Both the position numbers and the translations under genes were made by a program. Of a stretch of 64,000 nt of DNA, positions 20,011 through 31,880 are shown piece after piece. The first letter of the stretch is position 1; every line of letters starts with the position of its first letter. The stretch is from the NCBI GenBank assembly GCA_012510445.1, contig JAAZIA010000020.1:78729-142728 (forward strand), read 5' to 3'. A model generated the notes under the pieces. It ran no database searches, was not told the DNA's origin, and saw only the letters and a list, made by a program, of their open reading frames with translations. This DNA is from Bacteroidales bacterium (GTDB lineage Bacteria > Bacteroidota > Bacteroidia > Bacteroidales > UBA932).

Positions 20011-20045
20011 GTTGCTAAGATACTCATTTTATTTATCTTTGCAAC
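20011..20045. promoter_or_regulatory. Interleaved divergent promoters for recQ (+) and pckA (-)
   Basis: Plus strand: GTTG (20011-20014), 19 nt, TATCTTTG (20034-20041), then recQ. Minus strand: GTTG (20045-20042), 19 nt, TATCTTAG (20022-20015, one mismatch), then pckA. Each promoter's -33 element abuts the other's -7 element, so both occupy the same 35 bp and simultaneous polymerase binding looks impossible. Confidence 0.7.
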
Positions 20046-20052
20046 AGAGAAA

Positions 20053-21969
20053 ATGGGTAAAAACCTTACCTCAAAATTTCGTGAAACCCTGCTTCGTTAT
20101 TGGGGTTACAGTTCGTTTCGCAACGCACAGGAAGAGATCATAACTTCGGTCTATGCAGGAACGGATACACTAGCTTTATTGCCTACCGGTGGCGGTAAAT
20201 CCATATGTTTTCAGGTACCTTCCCTTCTTATGGACGGCATTTGCATTGTGGTTTCTCCTTTGATTGCCCTTATGAAAGATCAGGTAGAGTCATTAAAAAA
20301 GCTGGGTATCAAAGCCCTCAGCATCCACTCCGGCATGAGTTCTTACGAAATTGATGTAGCATTGGACAATGCCGTTTATGGCAACTATAAGTTCTTGTAT
20401 CTTTCCCCTGAACGACTGAGCACAGAACTTTTCAGGGCCCGAGTCCAAAAGATGCAACCCTCTTTATTGGTAGTGGACGAAGCCCATTGCATCTCTCAGT
20501 GGGGCTACGATTTCCGTCCTTCTTACCTTAGGATAGCTGAATTCAGAAAATGGTATCCCAACGTTCCCGTTCTGGGACTAACGGCCACCGCAACACCACA
20601 AGTAACTGAAGACATTGTAGAAAAGCTTGCTTTTCGCAAAGACCACCGGGTTTTTCAAACTTCCTTTGAGCGCAAGAATCTGGCGTATGTAGTACGCCAA
20701 GCCGAGGACAAGCTGGGACAGCTTTTGCGCATTGCCGAAGGCGTAGAAGGCACAGGTTTGGTCTATGTTCGTGAAAGAAAAAAAGCCGAAGAAGTGGCCG
20801 AATTTCTCCTTTTTAACGGCCACAAGGCAGACGCTTACCATGCAGGACTCCCTGCTCCTCAACGAACCGCCAAGCAGGAAGCCTGGAAAAAAGAAGAAAT
20901 CCGCATTATGGCTGCCACCAACGCTTTTGGAATGGGCATTGATAAACCCGACGTACGTTTTGTATGCCACTTTGATGTCCCCGATGCTCCCGAAGCTTAC
21001 TTTCAAGAGGCCGGAAGAGCCGGCAGAGACGGCAAAAAAGCGTATGCCGTTCTCTTGTATAACTCTTCCGATGACAGACGGTTAAAACAAATTTTTAACA
21101 TTTCCTTTCCAGATGCAGCATTAATAAAAGAAACGTACCAAAACTTATACTCCTACCTGGGTTTAGGCTATGGAGAGGGAGCAGAACAACTGTTTGATTT
21201 TAAAATAGAAGAATTTGCCAAGCGCTTTAACAAGCACCCCTCCACCCTCTGGTACGCTCTGCAAAGTCTGGAACAAGAAGGATACATATCCCTCACAGAA
21301 GAAGTGGACAACCCTTCCCGCATTACATTCAGAGTAAACAGAGACGAATTGTACAAAGTACAAATAGCTAACCCGCGTTTAGACACTTTTATCAAACTGC
21401 TGTTGCGTACCTATACCGGACTTTTTAACGGATTTGTTTCTATAGACGAAAACCACCTTTCTCAGGTAAGCAGAAGCGCACCGGCCGTTATTTCTGAATA
21501 CCTTATGCACCTTTCACGTCTGGGAGTGATTTCGTACATACCTAAAAAGAGAAGCCCGCAGGTATTCTTACATACCCACAGGCTGGAACCGGGCAACGTG
21601 TATTTAAACCCTGCCAGCTTCCTACAACGTAAAGACACTTGGTTCCGTCGTATGGAAGCCATGCTTCAATATGCCTCATCAGAGGCCCCCTGCCGCAGCA
21701 AACAACTGTTGGCCTATTTTGGAGAAGGCACAGCATCCGATTGCGGAATATGTGATGTTTGTCTGGCGCGTGCAGGAGAAAAAGATCCTAAAAAAACATT
21801 TGAACGCATTGCCGGAAAAATTACAAAATCCCTTCAAAAAGGCCCTGTAAACATCCGTCAGCTAGACCTGCTCTTTACAGAGTCATCAGATCAGGTTATG
21901 GAGGTGTTGCGTGCCATGGCAGAAAACGGAGACATCCGTATAAGTGATGACAGCATTATTCAAACTTAG
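20053..21969 (+). CDS. recQ: RecQ family ATP-dependent DNA helicase
   Basis: 638 residues. Helicase motifs: FRNAQEEII (motif 0), [13 protein letters not shown] (Walker A), [17 protein letters not shown] (DEAH and aromatic-rich loop), and [10 protein letters not shown] (motif VI). The zinc-binding RQC part is visible as C(R)[10 protein letters not shown]...CGICDVC. A classic HRDC domain is not recognisable; the last 60 residues look like a short helical extension. RecQ unwinds DNA during recombination and repair. It begins a same-strand run with ligA. Confidence 0.93.
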   Translation: MGKNLTSKFRETLLRYWGYSSFRNAQEEIITSVYAGTDTLALLPTGGGKSICFQVPSLLMDGICIVVSPLIALMKDQVESLKKLGIKALSIHSGMSSYEIDVALDNAVYGNYKFLYLSPERLSTELFRARVQKMQPSLLVVDEAHCISQWGYDFRPSYLRIAEFRKWYPNVPVLGLTATATPQVTEDIVEKLAFRKDHRVFQTSFERKNLAYVVRQAEDKLGQLLRIAEGVEGTGLVYVRERKKAEEVAEFLLFNGHKADAYHAGLPAPQRTAKQEAWKKEEIRIMAATNAFGMGIDKPDVRFVCHFDVPDAPEAYFQEAGRAGRDGKKAYAVLLYNSSDDRRLKQIFNISFPDAALIKETYQNLYSYLGLGYGEGAEQLFDFKIEEFAKRFNKHPSTLWYALQSLEQEGYISLTEEVDNPSRITFRVNRDELYKVQIANPRLDTFIKLLLRTYTGLFNGFVSIDENHLSQVSRSAPAVISEYLMHLSRLGVISYIPKKRSPQVFLHTHRLEPGNVYLNPASFLQRKDTWFRRMEAMLQYASSEAPCRSKQLLAYFGEGTASDCGICDVCLARAGEKDPKKTFERIAGKITKSLQKGPVNIRQLDLLFTESSDQVMEVLRAMAENGDIRISDDSIIQT

Positions 21970-24084
<2,115 letters not shown>

Positions 24085-24086
24085 CC

Positions 24087-25283
24087 ATGAGAGCAACTAT
24101 CCTTGATACCCTACATTTTATTGGAACAAACGACAGAAGCAAAACATTTTTTGAAAGCAATTGGCCGCTCCCGGCAGGAATCTCTTACAACTCTTACCTG
24201 ATCACAGACAAGAAAACCACCCTTATAGATACTATTGAATACGGCAGCGACCGTTCTTATCTGGAAAACGTAGACTACTTGCTGAATGGTCGTACTCTGG
24301 ACTACCTGGTAATCCTGCATATGGAACCCGACCATGCCGGTATGATTAGTGACTTGTTGCAGCGCCACCCCCAAACTGTTGTCGTAACCAATGCCCGAGG
24401 CATAAAATTGCTAGAGATATACCATCCGGGTATTGAACAAGAAAAGGTTCGTGAAGTCAAAGACGGTGATACATTGGAACTGGGGCACCATTCCCTGCAA
24501 TTTATCTTTACTCCCATGGTCCACTGGCCGGAATCTATGATGGCCTACTGCACTACAGAACAGGTTTTGTTTTCCCAAGATGCTTTTGGTACGTTTGGCA
24601 CGTTGGACGGAGGGATATTTGACGATGAAATTGATCCGGAGTATTATAAAGACGAAATGCTCCGTTACTATACCAATATTATAGGACGCTTTTCCGGACA
24701 GGTGAAAAGGGCCCTGCAAAAAGCAGCTTTGCTTCCCATCCGCATCATTTGCCCGGTACATGGCCCCGTTTGGAGGACACATCCGGAAACAGTTTACCAA
24801 TGGTACGCACAATGGGCTGCCAGTGAAAGTGAAAAAGGAGTAGTACTGGCCTACGCTACAATGTACGGTCACACACAACAAACAGCAGACTACCTAGCAC
24901 GCAAATTATCAGAAAACGGTATCCGTAACATACGGGTTTTTGATACCTCTAAAACGCACCCCTCATTCATTCTAAAGGAAATTTGGAAATACAACGGACT
25001 GGTGCTGGGATCCTGCTCTTACAATACAGGCATGCATCCGTCCATGCATCAGCTGTGTCATGAAATAGACATCATGCAACCGGGAAAGAAAAAAGCTTTC
25101 TTGTTTGGAGGCTATTCCTGGAGTGGCGGCGGATTGAAAAACCTACAACTCTTTACACAAAACATGGTAGAAAAACACGCCTGGGAATTGAATTCCCCGG
25201 GCATAGAAATACCGGGATACCCCGGCATAGAACAACTCTTGGCCCTGGACCCTGCAATTGCAGAGTATGCAGCTACGCTTTGA
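24087..25283 (+). CDS. Flavodiiron protein (FprA family A-type flavoprotein)
   Basis: 398 residues. The N-terminal metallo-beta-lactamase-like domain carries the diiron ligands HMEPDH (near residue 80), a further His in MVHWPESM, the Asp of SQDAFGTFG and the His of CPVHGPVWR. The C-terminal flavodoxin domain starts at ATMYGHTQQTADYLA (about residue 253). Such proteins reduce O2 to water or NO to N2O in the cytoplasm and protect anaerobes. The gene starts 2 bp after ligA. Confidence 0.93.
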   Translation: MRATILDTLHFIGTNDRSKTFFESNWPLPAGISYNSYLITDKKTTLIDTIEYGSDRSYLENVDYLLNGRTLDYLVILHMEPDHAGMISDLLQRHPQTVVVTNARGIKLLEIYHPGIEQEKVREVKDGDTLELGHHSLQFIFTPMVHWPESMMAYCTTEQVLFSQDAFGTFGTLDGGIFDDEIDPEYYKDEMLRYYTNIIGRFSGQVKRALQKAALLPIRIICPVHGPVWRTHPETVYQWYAQWAASESEKGVVLAYATMYGHTQQTADYLARKLSENGIRNIRVFDTSKTHPSFILKEIWKYNGLVLGSCSYNTGMHPSMHQLCHEIDIMQPGKKKAFLFGGYSWSGGGLKNLQLFTQNMVEKHAWELNSPGIEIPGYPGIEQLLALDPAIAEYAATL

Positions 25284-25306
25284 TTTAGTATTTTTAGCAA
25301 GAACTT

Positions 25307-27460
25307 TTGGAAACACCAGACTACATAGATCAATATTTTGAACCGCTCCGGATTTTAAGCAAGAACAGATGTGCCAACACAGAAGAATACGAGCAAGTGT
25401 TGAAGGCATATCAGTTTGCCAAAGAAGCCCATAAAAACCAAAAGCGCCTTTCCGGGGATCCTATTATCCTCCATAGCATAGAGGTAGCAAAGATTGTTGT
25501 TGCCGAGATAGGGCTTGGTTATAAATCCATCATTACGGCCCTCTTACACCACATCCTTACAGACACAGACTATACCAAAGAAGAAATTGCCGGTATGTTT
25601 GGTGAAAAAATTGAAGAGCTGGTAGAGGGGCTTGGAAAAATGGAACGTGTTTTTGCTGCTCATGACAGAACGCAAGAAGAAACGTTCAAACAAATGCTAC
25701 TGACGGTAAACAACGACATCCGTGTTTTGCTTATTAAGTTAGCAGACAGACTGCATAATCTCAGAAATATAAAAGAACTGCCGGTAGAGAAACGCGCTCG
25801 CAACCTGGGAGAATCCATGTACATATTTGCTCCTCTGGCACACCAAATGGGACTGTATACCATTAAGTCGGAAATAGAAAACATTTGGATGAAGCACGCC
25901 ATGCCGACAGAATACGAAGAAATTGAAGAAAAAGTAAAAAACGAAACAGGTCGCAGAGGAAGTGACATTACAAGAACATTCCTTGAACCCATTACAGAAC
26001 TCTTAAAAAACAAGGGCATAGATTTTCAAATCTCTACCCGAATTAAGACCCCTTACTCCATCTGGTCCAAAATGAAGAAGAGGAATGTGTCTTTTGAAAA
26101 TGTGTATGATTTGTTTGCCCTTAGGATTGTATTCCACCCCCGGGTGACCCACCGGGAAGAAGAACACAATACGTGTTATCAAATTGAGGAATGGCTGAAC
26201 GAACGTTGGGAACCTTATACAGTTCGTCGCCGGGATTGGCTCAAGACTCCCAAAGAAACAGGATACGAAGCTTTACACTCAACCTACCTCACCCCTTCCG
26301 GGAACTGGCTTGAAGTTCAGATCCGCAGCAAAAGAATGGACGAGATTGCAGAACAAGGAGTGGCTGCCCATTGGAAATACAAAGGGATATTACCGGAAGT
26401 TAGCGGCATAGAGCGTTGGCTGGTAAAAGTAAGAAAAACACTAGAGACTAAAGATTCACAAGCCCTGGAGTTCTTTGATAACTTTCAGCCGGGAAGCCTT
26501 ATTTCTGTGATTTATGTATTTACCCCTAAAGGTGAAATGCGTATCCTTCCTAAAGGAGCTACTGCGCTGGACTTTGCCTACTACATTCATACACAGGTGG
26601 GTACTCACGCTTTAGCCGCCAAGATTAACGAAAAGCTTATGCTATTATCTACCCCACTCCGTGGTGGTGACCAGGTAGAAATCATTACGGCCACTGCTCC
26701 CCAAGTAAAAATTGAACGACTGGGAGCTGTAACCACGTCTAAAGCCAGAAGTTTGATTTTAGAAACACTTAAGAAAAGCGGAACAGACCACATTAACAAA
26801 GGCAGGCAATTGTTGGCAACGCGCCTGGCAGAATTTGGTATAAAAATTCATACCCGCCTTATCAACAAACTTTTAACAGCATACAACATCTCTTCCAGAG
26901 AAGAAATGTACGGTAGGATTGGAGCCGGCATGCTGGATTTATCCAACTTAAGGGATATTTTAATGAAAGGAACCCCCACCCGTAAATTTGTTAGCTGGGT
27001 TCCTGTACCGGACTGGAAACGCCGTAAAGACTACAACACTTTCCATTTTGCACCTTGTTGTCGTCCTACCACAGAAGATAAACTCATTGGGTTCATTCAT
27101 AGAAGAACCAAAGACCTTTATATCCATTCCACCACATGCTCCCGTATAGAGGCACTTCAGAGGTTACACAAAAACGACAATGCAGAAGTAAGTGTGGTAT
27201 GGAAGAAACAACGCCTATCTTCCTCCCTTGTAAAATTGATGCTTCGCGGAAGCGACCGCCTGGGTATTATCTACGATATTACGCATGCTATCTCTTTGGG
27301 GATGTGTGTAAATATCCGTAGTTTTAGTCTCGTTTCGCACGATAACATTTTTGATGCAGAACTTGAAATCTACGTACAAAACATAAAAGACCTGGAAGCG
27401 GTAATGGACGAACTAAAAAGAATAAAAGGTGTTGAAACGGTTAAACAACTAGAGGAATAA
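25307..27460 (+). CDS. rel: RelA/SpoT homologue with degenerate hydrolase site (probable (p)ppGpp synthetase)
   Basis: 717 residues. Domain order: HD-type hydrolase (about 35-190), synthetase (about 230-370; PYSIWSKMKKRN, GYEALHS, EVQIRSKRMDEIAEQG), TGS (YVFTPKGEMRILPKGATALDFAYYIH), a Cys-containing conserved region (PCCRP) and ACT. The hydrolase motif HDxxED is altered to HHILTD: His82 replaces the metal-binding Asp and Thr85 the catalytic Glu, so hydrolysis is probably lost. The frame has no ATG before about residue 100; a TTG at 25307, 12 bp after an in-frame stop, is the only start that keeps the N terminus. It follows the flavodiiron gene by 23 bp. Confidence 0.9.
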   Translation: METPDYIDQYFEPLRILSKNRCANTEEYEQVLKAYQFAKEAHKNQKRLSGDPIILHSIEVAKIVVAEIGLGYKSIITALLHHILTDTDYTKEEIAGMFGEKIEELVEGLGKMERVFAAHDRTQEETFKQMLLTVNNDIRVLLIKLADRLHNLRNIKELPVEKRARNLGESMYIFAPLAHQMGLYTIKSEIENIWMKHAMPTEYEEIEEKVKNETGRRGSDITRTFLEPITELLKNKGIDFQISTRIKTPYSIWSKMKKRNVSFENVYDLFALRIVFHPRVTHREEEHNTCYQIEEWLNERWEPYTVRRRDWLKTPKETGYEALHSTYLTPSGNWLEVQIRSKRMDEIAEQGVAAHWKYKGILPEVSGIERWLVKVRKTLETKDSQALEFFDNFQPGSLISVIYVFTPKGEMRILPKGATALDFAYYIHTQVGTHALAAKINEKLMLLSTPLRGGDQVEIITATAPQVKIERLGAVTTSKARSLILETLKKSGTDHINKGRQLLATRLAEFGIKIHTRLINKLLTAYNISSREEMYGRIGAGMLDLSNLRDILMKGTPTRKFVSWVPVPDWKRRKDYNTFHFAPCCRPTTEDKLIGFIHRRTKDLYIHSTTCSRIEALQRLHKNDNAEVSVVWKKQRLSSSLVKLMLRGSDRLGIIYDITHAISLGMCVNIRSFSLVSHDNIFDAELEIYVQNIKDLEAVMDELKRIKGVETVKQLEE

Positions 27461-27464
27461 CGGC

Positions 27465-29363
27465 ATGAATATGAGAATACCCCCGGTAAAGAAGGTCTTT
27501 ATTTTCCTTACATCTGCGCTGGCATTACTTTCCTTCTGCTTGCTCCCTCATGGCTGTGCCAATACTACGGCCGGGCCTTCGGGCGGACCTAAAGATACCC
27601 TTCCACCCAGGTTGCTGGTGACCATACCCGACGTTAACCAAACAGGCGTCAGCACTTCGCTCAAAAGAGTGGAACTTCAATTTAACGAATACGTTAAACT
27701 GGAAAAACCTAACGATAATATTCTGCTGTCTCCACCCCACGAAAAAAACCCAACGGTTCGTACAAAAGGCAAAGGAATAGTAGTTGATCTCCAAGAAGCT
27801 CTTTATCCCAACACCACCTACAGTCTTTATTTTGGAAACGCCATTCAGGATAACAACGAAGGCAATCCTTTTCCTGTTTTTGCATTAAGCTTTTCTACCG
27901 GTGAACGGCTAGACTCCCTCATGATTTCAGGACTTGTGTCAGATGCCTCTACCCTACTTCCTGTTCAAAATGCCACCGTGCTGTTGCACATCAATCCAAC
28001 AGACAGCACTCTTACTTCTACACTGCCTGTAGCAGCCACACGAACAGATACTTACGGCTACTTTGTACTCAGAAACCTAAAAGATACGTTGTACTCGTTG
28101 TACACCATTACAGACCAGAATAACAATTACCTGTATAACCGCGAAAGCGGAGAACTCATTGGGTTTTTAGACTCGCTGGTAAAGCCGGAAAAAACCATGT
28201 TTACTTATGCTCCGGAAATTCAACCCTATTATGCAAAAGACACGGCAGGATTACTCAGAAGACCTGTAGAAAAGAATGTGTTTGTATTCAAAGAAACACC
28301 GTATCGCCAAAGACTTTCCCAGCATGAACGGATGCAACACAGGGCTTTATCCTTATCGTTTACAGCCCCCGGTGCTCAGATCCTTAAAACATATATTTCT
28401 CAAATAGACTCGGCACATATTGTAACACAACACAATTACAGACGCGATAGCCTTGTACTGTGGCTGACAGCACCCGCTGTTCCCGACACCGTTTTGCTTC
28501 ATCTCACCTACATGGCTACAGACGATTCTCTAGAAACACTCGCTCCCAGAACAGACACGCTACGTTTCTCTCCATTCCAGAAAGAAGAGAAGGACACTCC
28601 CGTTTTAGGAGCCAGGGAAGGCCCCGGAAGCGGACGTACAGATAACCAACAGGGGCCGCCCTCTGTCAGAGAAAAAAAAGAAGCTATGGAGCTGACAAGT
28701 AAGGTAGTTCAGGAACTTATCCGTGAAAAAGGAGTTTCTCTGCGCTTTGAAAGCTTACCGTTGAATCCTGATTTCTCTAAAGCTACACTCACACGCATCA
28801 CTCCCTCAGAAGATACCGTTGCCGTTCCCTATACGGTACTCCGGGATTCGCTGGATTTGTGCCTATATAACCTCATACCCAATACATATGTAGAAGGCAC
28901 AAGATACATTCTTACCTTACCTGAAGGTCTCCTTACCGATATAAACGGTCTGCAAAATGACTCCATCACCGTCCCTTTTAAAACCCTCCTTTCTGAAGAT
29001 TACGGAGCCCTTCATCTGCAACTGCAAAACGTACCCTGCCCTTTGATTGTTGACGTAATGAACGAAAGAAGGGATCAAATAATACGCACAAGCCGTGCCT
29101 TTACAGATACGACCCTCACGTTCCCTTACCTGAGAGAAGGAAAATTCACCATACGCGTTACAGAAGACAGAAACGGCAACGGATTCTGGGATACAGGCAA
29201 TTTGAAAGAAAAAAGACAAGCAGAACGCGTACGTATGTTTCGCCTTCCCTCCGGGAGTTCCATCATAGAGTTGAAAGACAAAATGGAACTAAGTCAGACC
29301 ATTGATATTGAACAACTTTTGAACCAAAATGTTACGCTTTCCGTTCCAGCCAGACAAAGGTAA
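27465..29363 (+). CDS. Lipoprotein with N-terminal Big_5 Ig-like domain
   Basis: 632 residues. The signal peptide ends in a plausible lipobox (LLPHGC), followed by the common Bacteroidota phrase GPSGGPKDTLPPRLL. Residues about 50-150 match the Big_5 Ig-like domain (VELQFNEYVKL, PNTTYSLYFGNAIQDNNEGN). A carboxypeptidase-regulatory-like unit follows (about 155-230), and a second Big_5-like unit lies near 420-530. Function is unknown; it is widely conserved in Bacteroidales. An ATG two codons downstream is an equal start candidate. The 3' end overlaps the next reading frame as called by 35 bp. Confidence 0.78.
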   Translation: MNMRIPPVKKVFIFLTSALALLSFCLLPHGCANTTAGPSGGPKDTLPPRLLVTIPDVNQTGVSTSLKRVELQFNEYVKLEKPNDNILLSPPHEKNPTVRTKGKGIVVDLQEALYPNTTYSLYFGNAIQDNNEGNPFPVFALSFSTGERLDSLMISGLVSDASTLLPVQNATVLLHINPTDSTLTSTLPVAATRTDTYGYFVLRNLKDTLYSLYTITDQNNNYLYNRESGELIGFLDSLVKPEKTMFTYAPEIQPYYAKDTAGLLRRPVEKNVFVFKETPYRQRLSQHERMQHRALSLSFTAPGAQILKTYISQIDSAHIVTQHNYRRDSLVLWLTAPAVPDTVLLHLTYMATDDSLETLAPRTDTLRFSPFQKEEKDTPVLGAREGPGSGRTDNQQGPPSVREKKEAMELTSKVVQELIREKGVSLRFESLPLNPDFSKATLTRITPSEDTVAVPYTVLRDSLDLCLYNLIPNTYVEGTRYILTLPEGLLTDINGLQNDSITVPFKTLLSEDYGALHLQLQNVPCPLIVDVMNERRDQIIRTSRAFTDTTLTFPYLREGKFTIRVTEDRNGNGFWDTGNLKEKRQAERVRMFRLPSGSSIIELKDKMELSQTIDIEQLLNQNVTLSVPARQR

Positions 29364-30297
29364 AACAACCTTCCCGGTAAAAGCCAGGCCGACATCCCCC
29401 GCACTAACTTCCTCCGGGCAGAATTCCACATGCGGGATTTATCCTTCCTTGCTACGCTACCTTTTGTTCTGTATTTTATTCTTCATCACAACAGCCTCCT
29501 CCTTCACCGGCCATGCGGCACGTGCCCAAACGCGCCTTTCTGAGGAAAAAACTACGCGCCTTCAGAACCATCACTCCGAACTCCCCGACACTCTGGACGC
29601 GGTTGCTCTCCCAGACACCCTGAACATCACTGCCCTTCGCGATACCTTGTCTGCCGTCCTTCGCGACACCCTACCCACTGCATTGGAAGAAACACAACCC
29701 TTACCCCGGCAAGTACCCCTAAAACAACACTTGCTTGGAATTAGGGGCGGATACGCTTTTAACACCGTTCATTTTAATCCGGACAGAAAGCAAAAAAATG
29801 TTCCCTCCTGGATAAACGCCTCACTTTTATATACGTATTACCACCATTTGTGGGGCAACCTGCCTTACTTTGGAGTTCAGACCGGATTTACATATACTCA
29901 GCAGGCATACGATACTCCTGAACTAAAACGTACATACGAAGTACTACGTGTACCACTCACCAGTCAGTTTCATATAGATATGTGGAAAACGCGCTTGCTT
30001 GTCAACTTAGGATGCTTTGCAGGGTACCGCATGAGTGCCACAGATTATACAGAAGAACAACCGCAAGGCATACCCGTAACGTTTGACTGCAACCACATTT
30101 ATGCAGACTACGGTTTTCAGGGAGGCCTGGGATTTGCTTTAGTACTCAAACCTTTTGAATTTCAAATAGAAGCAAACTATTTGTATTCCTTGTCTATGAT
30201 AGAAAATCCGGCCCTTTACAGTAACGAATATTACACGTACGGTTACCCGGGACAACTGTTGATTACATTCGGTATCTTTATACACCTGCACAAATGA
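29329..30297 (+). CDS. Outer-membrane beta-barrel protein (porin family-like)
   Basis: 322 residues from the ATG, but the first 40 are unlike a signal peptide and overlap the upstream gene. A TTG at 29449 would start directly at LRYLLFCILFFITTASSFTG followed by an ARAQ cleavage site, and is the more plausible start; the neighbouring rel also needs TTG. The second half (from LGIRGGYAFNTVHF) has the alternating aromatic pattern of an 8-stranded barrel (WGNLPYFGVQTGFTYTQQAY, DYGFQGGLGFAL). Between signal and barrel lies a segment with repeated LPDTL / LRDTL phrases. Role unknown. Confidence 0.65.
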   Translation: MLRFPFQPDKGKTTFPVKARPTSPALTSSGQNSTCGIYPSLLRYLLFCILFFITTASSFTGHAARAQTRLSEEKTTRLQNHHSELPDTLDAVALPDTLNITALRDTLSAVLRDTLPTALEETQPLPRQVPLKQHLLGIRGGYAFNTVHFNPDRKQKNVPSWINASLLYTYYHHLWGNLPYFGVQTGFTYTQQAYDTPELKRTYEVLRVPLTSQFHIDMWKTRLLVNLGCFAGYRMSATDYTEEQPQGIPVTFDCNHIYADYGFQGGLGFALVLKPFEFQIEANYLYSLSMIENPALYSNEYYTYGYPGQLLITFGIFIHLHK

Positions 30298-30313
30298 AAA
30301 CACTTGCCGTAGT

Positions 30314-31819
30314 ATGAAAACACATACCGTAACCGTAGGAAATCTGAAGATCGGAGGTGGACACCCCGTATCCGTTCAGACCATGTGCAATACAGACACC
30401 CTGGATATCGAAGCCTCTGTGGCCCAGTGCAAACGTGTAGCCGCTGCCGGAGCGCAATTGATACGCCTTACCACACAGGCACCACCTCAGGTCAGAGCTT
30501 TTGCCCGTATCAAAGACACCCTTTCCCAGCAGGGAATTCACGTACCTTTGGCAGCCGACGTGCATTTTTCGGCAGACACAGCTATGGAAGTCGCCCGTGT
30601 AGCAGATAAAGTCCGAATCAATCCGGGCAACTTCTCGCGCGATCCCTCGCAAGCCACAGCCCTGTTGGGCACATTAATAGAAGCATGTAACCAATACCAT
30701 ACCGCCTTGCGCATTGGGGTAAACCACGGCTCCCTTCCTGCACACATCCTGGAACAGTACGGAGACACCCCCGACGGTATGTGCCGAGCCGCCATGGAAT
30801 ACCTTACCATTTGCCGAGATTTACGCTTTACTAACGTAGTAGTTTCAATCAAATCCAGCAACACACGCGTAATGGTACAGGCTAACCGCCTGCTGGTTGA
30901 GCGTATGAAAGAAGCGGGAATGACCTACCCCATCCACCTGGGCGTCACGGAATCGGGCAGCGGACGCCAAGGCCGCCTAAAATCAGCAGCCGGCATCATC
31001 ACCTTACTCAAAGAAGGCATCGGGGATACGTTCCGAGTTTCGCTCACCGAACCACCCGAACAAGAAATCCACTTTGGCAAACTCTTCCTTCCGTTGCTCA
31101 GCCGCCAGCATGCTGTCGCTGTCGCTGTCGCTGCTGCCGATTCGGCTCCTACTGTTGCAGCCAAAGCTTCCACTCCGGCTCCCACTACACCTGGTGCTAC
31201 TTCTGCAGCTTCTGCAGCAACAGCCGCCACTCCATCTTCCATTACTGCTGCCACTTCAGCAGAAGCAACGGAAGCAACTCCTGCTGCTTCTGTTTGCATC
31301 GATACTTCTGCCACGCCCTCTTCAGACGAAGAGGTGCTTTGGAACCAACTGATTGTGTCTGCGTGTTATGAATGGGCACCCGGGCTGCTGGACGGCACCA
31401 TAGACTGGAAAACCCTGCCCATGCCTTTTGTAGAAGCATCTTTTGCCACAAAAGAGGAACTGATAGACTTTTGCATGGATTTGCTGCAAGCTACCCGCTG
31501 CGTTTTCACCAAACCGGAATACATTTCCTGCCCAGGATGCGGCCGCACTAAATTTGATCTGGAAGAAACGGTACGTGCCGTAAAAGAAGCTACCGCTCAT
31601 CTGAAAGGCTGCACTATTGCCATCATGGGTTGCATTGTAAACGGCCCCGGAGAAATGGCCGATGCACAATACGGATATGTAGGAGAAGGCAACGGTAAAA
31701 TCACCCTATACAAAGGCAAAACCCCCGTAATGCGTGGGATTCCTCAAGAAGAAGCTGTCCAGCACCTGCTGGAACTCATCGAATCGGAACAGCAAAGCCC
31801 AGGGAACGGCGCACCTTAG
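30314..31819 (+). CDS. ispG: 4-hydroxy-3-methylbut-2-enyl-diphosphate synthase IspG with collapsed insert domain
   Basis: 501 residues. The N-terminal TIM barrel (VTVGNLKIGGGHPVSVQTM to about residue 262) and the C-terminal 4Fe-4S domain (Cys406, Cys409, Cys440 in CPGCGR and GCIVNGPGE) are intact. IspG reductively converts MEcPP to HMBPP in the MEP isoprenoid pathway. Bacteroidota enzymes normally carry a plant-like inserted domain and exceed 600 residues; here an Ala/Ser/Thr/Pro-rich linker (about 265-338) replaces most of it, and only the end of that domain (LLDGTIDW..) remains. The stop codon lies within a REP hairpin. Confidence 0.93.
   Translation: MKTHTVTVGNLKIGGGHPVSVQTMCNTDTLDIEASVAQCKRVAAAGAQLIRLTTQAPPQVRAFARIKDTLSQQGIHVPLAADVHFSADTAMEVARVADKVRINPGNFSRDPSQATALLGTLIEACNQYHTALRIGVNHGSLPAHILEQYGDTPDGMCRAAMEYLTICRDLRFTNVVVSIKSSNTRVMVQANRLLVERMKEAGMTYPIHLGVTESGSGRQGRLKSAAGIITLLKEGIGDTFRVSLTEPPEQEIHFGKLFLPLLSRQHAVAVAVAAADSAPTVAAKASTPAPTTPGATSAASAATAATPSSITAATSAEATEATPAASVCIDTSATPSSDEEVLWNQLIVSACYEWAPGLLDGTIDWKTLPMPFVEASFATKEELIDFCMDLLQATRCVFTKPEYISCPGCGRTKFDLEETVRAVKEATAHLKGCTIAIMGCIVNGPGEMADAQYGYVGEGNGKITLYKGKTPVMRGIPQEEAVQHLLELIESEQQSPGNGAP
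31107..31328 (+). repeat. Low-complexity linker inside ispG
   Basis: About 74 codons rich in Ala, Ser, Thr and Pro, beginning with a hexanucleotide run (GCTGTC repeated, encoding AVAVAV) and continuing as irregular GCT/ACT/CCT repeats. It stays in frame and joins two conserved enzyme domains. Confidence 0.7.
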
Positions 31820-31838
31820 ATTGAATCTAAAACGCGCC
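31808..31838 (+). repeat. Solitary REP-like hairpin after ispG
   Basis: GGCGC and GCGCC flank the palindrome TTAGATTGAATCTAA, giving a strong hairpin of the same type as those beside the transposase at 61 kb. It contains the ispG stop codon and lies between the convergent ispG and NfeD genes, where it could also act as a transcription or mRNA-decay barrier. Confidence 0.75.
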
Positions 31839-31880
31839 AAAATGCAAAAAAGTGCAGCAAAGCAAAACAAAAACCAGCTC

